From the NCBI GenBank assembly GCA_002762705.1, contig PCVE01000107.1:1-8685 (forward strand): DNA of 8,685 bases, read 5' to 3'. How positions within the stretch are numbered: the first letter of the stretch is position 1; every line of letters starts with the position of its first letter. The notes under the pieces were generated by a model. It ran no database searches. It was not told the DNA's origin and worked only from the letters and a program-made list of their open reading frames with translations. The position numbers and the translations under genes are program-made. The DNA is from Candidatus Woesearchaeota archaeon CG11_big_fil_rev_8_21_14_0_20_43_8 (GTDB lineage Archaea > Nanobdellota > Nanobdellia > Woesearchaeales > CG08-08-20-14). Shown piece by piece: positions 6,006-8,685 of the stretch.

Positions 6006-6455
6006 TTAACCTCTATATGCGGTCTGTTCTTCTACAGAGAAAGCACCGGCCTCTTTTACTGTCCCGACTATAGCCTTACCGACATGATAAGGGACTGCGA
6101 CAACTGGCGAGCCAATCGTCTTCTGCGGCATCATATTTATTACTGTTGTCAGTGTTCCATGCACCAAAAGCACGATACCAGCCAGTGACATATCACCATT
6201 CGCTGCGTTCAAAGTAAACCCTGCTGCCATCTGGATAACACCATTGAAAGCTGAATAGCCCGCATATGTGAAATTGTCTTTTTCTTTCCCATCTAGTTTT
6301 CTGTGCACATGATCCTGTATATCTGAAGGAAGCACGCCTGCAAGGAATTTGATAGAATATTTTCCTGCCTCTTTGATATTACCGACCAGGTCTTTTTTCT
6401 CTTCAGGGCCGACAATCATTTCAAGACTTTCATAATAATTATCATTTTCACTCAT
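6006..6455 (-). CDS. Small two-helix membrane protein of unknown function
   Basis: From ATG 6455 the product is 149 residues. The frame extends to a TTG at 6476, but GGGGTGA at 6461-6467 sits at the right distance before the ATG and marks it as the start. The first 60 residues are polar and charged (EEKKDLVGNIKEAGKYSIKF). Two hydrophobic stretches follow, about residues 64-85 (YAGYSAFNGVIQMAAGFTL) and 90-108 (MSLAGIVLLVHGTLTTVINM). They are joined by a very short NGD turn, so they probably form a helical hairpin with both ends on the same side. A third, weaker hydrophobic piece (VVAVPYHVGKAIVGTV) comes after. I recognise no family. It lies between the two paralogous TPR-like genes, 5 bases from the one upstream and 2 from the one downstream, and may be the membrane anchor of a complex they form. 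Confidence 0.75.
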   Translation of the reverse strand: MSENDNYYESLEMIVGPEEKKDLVGNIKEAGKYSIKFLAGVLPSDIQDHVHRKLDGKEKDNFTYAGYSAFNGVIQMAAGFTLNAANGDMSLAGIVLLVHGTLTTVINMMPQKTIGSPVVAVPYHVGKAIVGTVKEAGAFSVEEQTAYRG

Positions 6456-6460
6456 TATGT

Positions 6461-6467
6461 TCACCCC
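6461..6467 (-). promoter_or_regulatory. Ribosome-binding site that fixes the membrane-protein start
   Basis: GGGGTGA on the reverse strand ends 5 bases before ATG 6455 and includes the TGA stop of the upstream TPR-like gene. It supports the ATG over the earlier in-frame TTG at 6476 and points to translational coupling. Confidence 0.55.
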
Positions 6468-6823
6468 ACCAGACAATCCAAAGACACAAGTGATCGCAGG
6501 TCCATGATAGCTGGTCTTTTTTTATCTTTGATTCTTTCATCAGCGAGGCTGACCATAAAAGATAAATTTTGTTCAAGCCCTTTGTCTCCTGCAAGCGAAA
6601 GACCACATTGAGCATAGAATCTTGATTCATCGATCTCGCCAGCAGAATAACATTCAAGCGCTGCAAGCAACAAAAGTTGTCCCTGCGGTGCGCCACCATC
6701 TTCTGAAAAATGTACAGCCTCAGCATATGATCTTGCGGCAAGACTATGTTCGCCCCTATGCTTATAGTTTTCTGCTTCAGCGATAATATCAGGATACTTT
6801 CTTATTATGTTTTTATGGTCCAT
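6461..6823 (-). CDS. TPR-like helical-repeat protein, copy 1
   Basis: The 120-residue protein is predicted all-helical with TPR-like pairs: YKHRGEHSLAARSYAEAVHF and LLAALECYSAGEIDESRFYAQCGLSLAG. It is soluble, with no signal peptide. It corresponds without gaps to the second TPR-like protein of the operon (positions 5647-6003), including the GLSL at 74-77, so the pair probably arose by duplication and then diverged. The C-terminal 25 residues differ between the copies. GAGGTGA at 6828-6834, overlapping the upstream gene's TGA, is its ribosome-binding site and lies 9 bases or fewer from that gene. The role is unknown; protein-protein binding is the usual job of such repeats. Confidence 0.78.
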   Translation of the reverse strand: MDHKNIIRKYPDIIAEAENYKHRGEHSLAARSYAEAVHFSEDGGAPQGQLLLLAALECYSAGEIDESRFYAQCGLSLAGDKGLEQNLSFMVSLADERIKDKKRPAIMDLRSLVSLDCLVG

Positions 6824-6827
6824 CTTT

Positions 6828-6834
6828 TCACCTC
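6828..6834 (-). promoter_or_regulatory. Ribosome-binding site overlapping a stop codon
   Basis: GAGGTGA on the reverse strand, 4 bases before ATG 6823, shares its first two bases with the TGA stop of the GH15-like gene. It is a strong archaeal-type Shine-Dalgarno match and links translation of the two genes. Confidence 0.55.
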
Positions 6835-7846
6835 ATGCATTCATCTTAAGCGCAACAATCATCAAACTCTGACCCCAGCCAAGAGGAGTGTTCTCATTGT
6901 GCTCATCAGTGCCTGCGTAATATAATTCAGGAAGTTCGCCTTTGTCGTTTAGGACATTCAATGTCTTTCTCATATAATACGCTGCCTTGTCTGGCTTGTT
7001 CATCTGTTTGTAGATAATGGCAAGCCATGGAAAACCAAATGTCCATTCTGCCTCTCCTTTACGATTGAAATATGCGTCATCCAGATAACGAAGGACTCCC
7101 CTTTCTCTGACAAGCATCTTCTCGATGTTCTTGAGGATCATGTCTCTTTGTTCAATTGAGACGATATTATAGGGATAGATCAGTGATAACAATGCGAGAT
7201 CGCATTCCTTTGTCAGGGATTCTCTTGGAAGAAGCCGATTCAATGTCTCTTCTCCTTTCTCGACAAGACCATGCGGCACATCGACAATCTTCGATATCAT
7301 CTTAAGACCAGCGACACATGCACCGACTGATGAAGCATGCACTTCTTCATTCTCTTCCCACATGCCGTTGTCTTCATCCTGCCAGTATTTTAAAGAAGCG
7401 AGATAATAGACAAGTTTCTGGACAATCCTCCGATCATTCTTGTCACACATCACTTTTATGCCTTTTAGCTCCAGATCACCAAGCTTGAACAGGAAAGCGC
7501 CGATAGAATCATTCTGCTTGTTGCCCCAGTTCTCATGAAATTCATCAAGTGTCTCTGGATCGCATCTCGCATGGATATATTGCCAATCTGCGACCGGTTT
7601 CTCTACGATGGCCAGATCGATCTTATATTCATGTTTTCTGAATAGATCAAGAAGTGCCTTATACGCTCTGACAACATCTTTTGTATTGCCAGAAGCCTCA
7701 AAGCCAAGAGCAGCATATATATTATCTCTAATCCATGCCTGCTTAGAATAATGGGTCCTTTTGTCGAGTGCGGCCACAAACAGCCCTTTTGGGTGCTGTA
7801 GCTGCTTTAGGATATCAAGCGAATTAGTGAGTATTTGTTCAGTCAT
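6833..7846 (-). CDS. GH15 / phosphorylase-kinase-alpha-like (alpha/alpha)6 protein
   Basis: The 337-residue protein resembles the glucoamylase (GH15) and phosphorylase b kinase alpha/beta group. In order it has GLFVAA, a W38-x-R40-D41 motif (QAWIRDNIYAALG), W107-G and QNDSIGAFLFKLGDL (about 107-125), GMWEENEEVHASSVGAC (162-177), EWTFGFPWL (267-275), LPELYY (305-310) and PLGWGQSLMIVAL near the end. In glucoamylases the acid in the WEE motif is the general acid; here this would be E164 or E165. The PELYY and WGQ ending is closer to the kinase-alpha type. The usual N-terminal beta domain of prokaryotic GH15 enzymes is absent. It has no signal peptide, so it would act in the cytoplasm. Alpha-glucan or oligosaccharide hydrolysis is possible, but a non-catalytic sugar-sensing role cannot be excluded. 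It is the first gene of a five-gene operon, with a TATA box, GGTGATC ribosome-binding site and ATG. Confidence 0.85.
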   Translation of the reverse strand: MTEQILTNSLDILKQLQHPKGLFVAALDKRTHYSKQAWIRDNIYAALGFEASGNTKDVVRAYKALLDLFRKHEYKIDLAIVEKPVADWQYIHARCDPETLDEFHENWGNKQNDSIGAFLFKLGDLELKGIKVMCDKNDRRIVQKLVYYLASLKYWQDEDNGMWEENEEVHASSVGACVAGLKMISKIVDVPHGLVEKGEETLNRLLPRESLTKECDLALLSLIYPYNIVSIEQRDMILKNIEKMLVRERGVLRYLDDAYFNRKGEAEWTFGFPWLAIIYKQMNKPDKAAYYMRKTLNVLNDKGELPELYYAGTDEHNENTPLGWGQSLMIVALKMNA

Positions 7847-7996
7847 GCGATCACCACCCTTGTACAGTTTACTATTTTATAGTAGTTAGAATATTTAAAT
7901 CTTTCGGATTGTTATCACTTTGTTGTGGTAAATATGTGCTGGGAAGCTTTATTGTGTAGAAAACAAGTACTTGAAACCCTTGAATTCAGCTCCTAT
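7847..7996 (-). promoter_or_regulatory. Promoter region of the five-gene operon
   Basis: Read on the reverse strand, a TATA box ATTTAAATAT (7891-7900) follows a BRE-like CGAAAG, placing transcription start near 7866-7872. GGTGGTGATC (7849-7858) precedes the ATG by two bases and is a near-complete Shine-Dalgarno match. TACTAT/ATAGTA (7870-7875 and 7879-7884, three-base loop) forms a dyad at the expected start; its centre could alternatively be a second TATA box (TATAAAATA). An imperfect dyad TTATCAC/GTGGTAA (7912-7918, 7925-7931) lies upstream. From there to 7996, the 3' flank of the rhomboid gene, I see only a short T4 run on the reverse strand (7969-7972) and no gene. Confidence 0.55.
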
Positions 7997-8685
7997 TCAG
8001 TGTATAAACAAGAGATAAAGCGCCAAAAGCACCACTAAAGTGCCTAGATTCAGTAAAAAACCTTTCCAAAGCCTGTTTCTATCTCGTGGTGTCAGAAATT
8101 TAGCTATTATGAGAATAGCGAAAAACCCACCAAGATGAGCCATGTTTGCGACCCCTTGTGATGACGCAAGCACACCAGTGATATCGGATGCAAGGAAACT
8201 CCAGGCAATCAGAAATATAGGTATAGGGATGCCTAAAACCAGATAAGTGAACGCGAACGGGCTTGCTAGCATCGCAGCAGAAGAGAGGCCTGATATAGCG
8301 CCAGAAGCGCCATTCGCGAAATAATCCATGGACGTAAGATGGAACACATCATCTGCGATGCCACTTATGACTGCAGACAGAAAATAAATGAACAGCATCT
8401 TTCCTGGTCCGAATTCTTTCTCAACTATCCTACCGAGAATGAAAAGGAACATCATATTGCCCATCAAGTGACCTATCGAGAAATGGACAAACCAATTCGC
8501 GACAAACGCAATGATATTAAAGCTTAGCAATTGCGATGGACCGTCAAGAAGATACGATGTTGTGAAACTGTCTGTGATGATGCCAGTTATCGACCCGATC
8601 TGGATAAGTATGAACGCGATCACGTTCAACAGGATAAGCCATGCTGTTGCCTTCGCTTCCCAGACAAATCTCCATGCCCGAATGA
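7997..8685 (-). CDS. Rhomboid-family intramembrane serine protease (5' end beyond window)
   Basis: The frame stays open from the stop at 7997 to the right edge, so the true start lies outside; the TTG at 8629 is not a convincing start because the upstream codons read on as RFVWEAKATAWLILLNVIAF. Rhomboid (S54) hallmarks are clear: NWFVHFSIGHLMGNMMFLFILG (the H-x3-N segment of TM2), EKEFGPGKMLFIYFLSA, the serine motif GASGAISG (catalytic S in G-A-S-G), and NMAHLGGFF, whose histidine completes the Ser-His dyad in TM6. Six or seven transmembrane helices can be counted, the last being LVVLLALYLLFIH. Rhomboids cleave membrane proteins within or near their transmembrane helices; the substrate here is unknown. 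Both catalytic residues are present, so it is probably active. It lies upstream of the operon on the same strand but is separated by a promoter. Confidence 0.93.
   Translation of the reverse strand, partial: IRAWRFVWEAKATAWLILLNVIAFILIQIGSITGIITDSFTTSYLLDGPSQLLSFNIIAFVANWFVHFSIGHLMGNMMFLFILGRIVEKEFGPGKMLFIYFLSAVISGIADDVFHLTSMDYFANGASGAISGLSSAAMLASPFAFTYLVLGIPIPIFLIAWSFLASDITGVLASSQGVANMAHLGGFFAILIIAKFLTPRDRNRLWKGFLLNLGTLVVLLALYLLFIH

Noticed and set aside
6448..6741. 97-codon reverse-strand frame overlapping the first TPR-like gene
   Set aside because: It is a shifted frame within the better-supported TPR-like gene, which has a strong ribosome-binding site and a paralogue.
7912..7996. Possible small RNA or tRNA in the gap before the operon promoter
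   Set aside because: One weak 7-bp imperfect stem is present, but there is no cloverleaf, no promoter aimed at it and no terminator.
1..8685. Frequent GATC sites across the window
   Set aside because: They mostly arise from ATC codons after G-ending codons and from GAT-C junctions in coding sequence; no regular spacing or methylation-linked gene is seen.

Overview
The window looks archaeal. Several genes have a TATA-like box about 26-30 bases ahead of an ATG with almost no leader (the 612, 1214, 1320 and 3584 starts). Genes inside the reverse-strand operon instead have Shine-Dalgarno sites of the GGTGA/GAGG type. The protein content (YgiQ-type radical SAM, U32 protein with a translation-factor-like barrel, TraB-like protein, rhomboid, many short lineage-specific genes) would suit a small-genome, DPANN-like archaeon, but that placement is inference. 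I see no rRNA, tRNA, CRISPR array, insertion sequence or prophage structure.

Left part (1-1214): the end of a coiled-coil protein with a C-terminal Ada-like zinc site. It is followed by a short winged-helix gene behind a TATA box flanked by two similar motifs, one of them a perfect 14-bp palindrome. A RelE/ParE-fold toxin-like gene lies tail to tail with it, the two stop codons abutting (TGATCA). No same-strand antitoxin accompanies the toxin-like gene.

Middle (1215-4774): a compact divergent promoter region drives the toxin-like gene leftward and a YgiQ-family radical SAM gene rightward; I move the YgiQ start to 1320. A TraB/GumN-like gene of visibly AT-richer composition follows 13 bases later. 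A U32-family gene with its own promoter comes next.

Right part (7846 down to 4808, reverse strand): a tight five-gene operon with gaps or overlaps of at most 9 bases. In transcription order it encodes a GH15/phosphorylase-kinase-alpha-like (alpha/alpha)6 protein, a TPR-like protein, a small two-helix membrane protein, a second TPR-like protein paralogous to the first, and a radical SAM protein with a reduced auxiliary cysteine set. I do not recognise this combination; it is the best candidate here for an undescribed system. The last gene (reverse strand, running off the right edge) is a rhomboid intramembrane serine protease.
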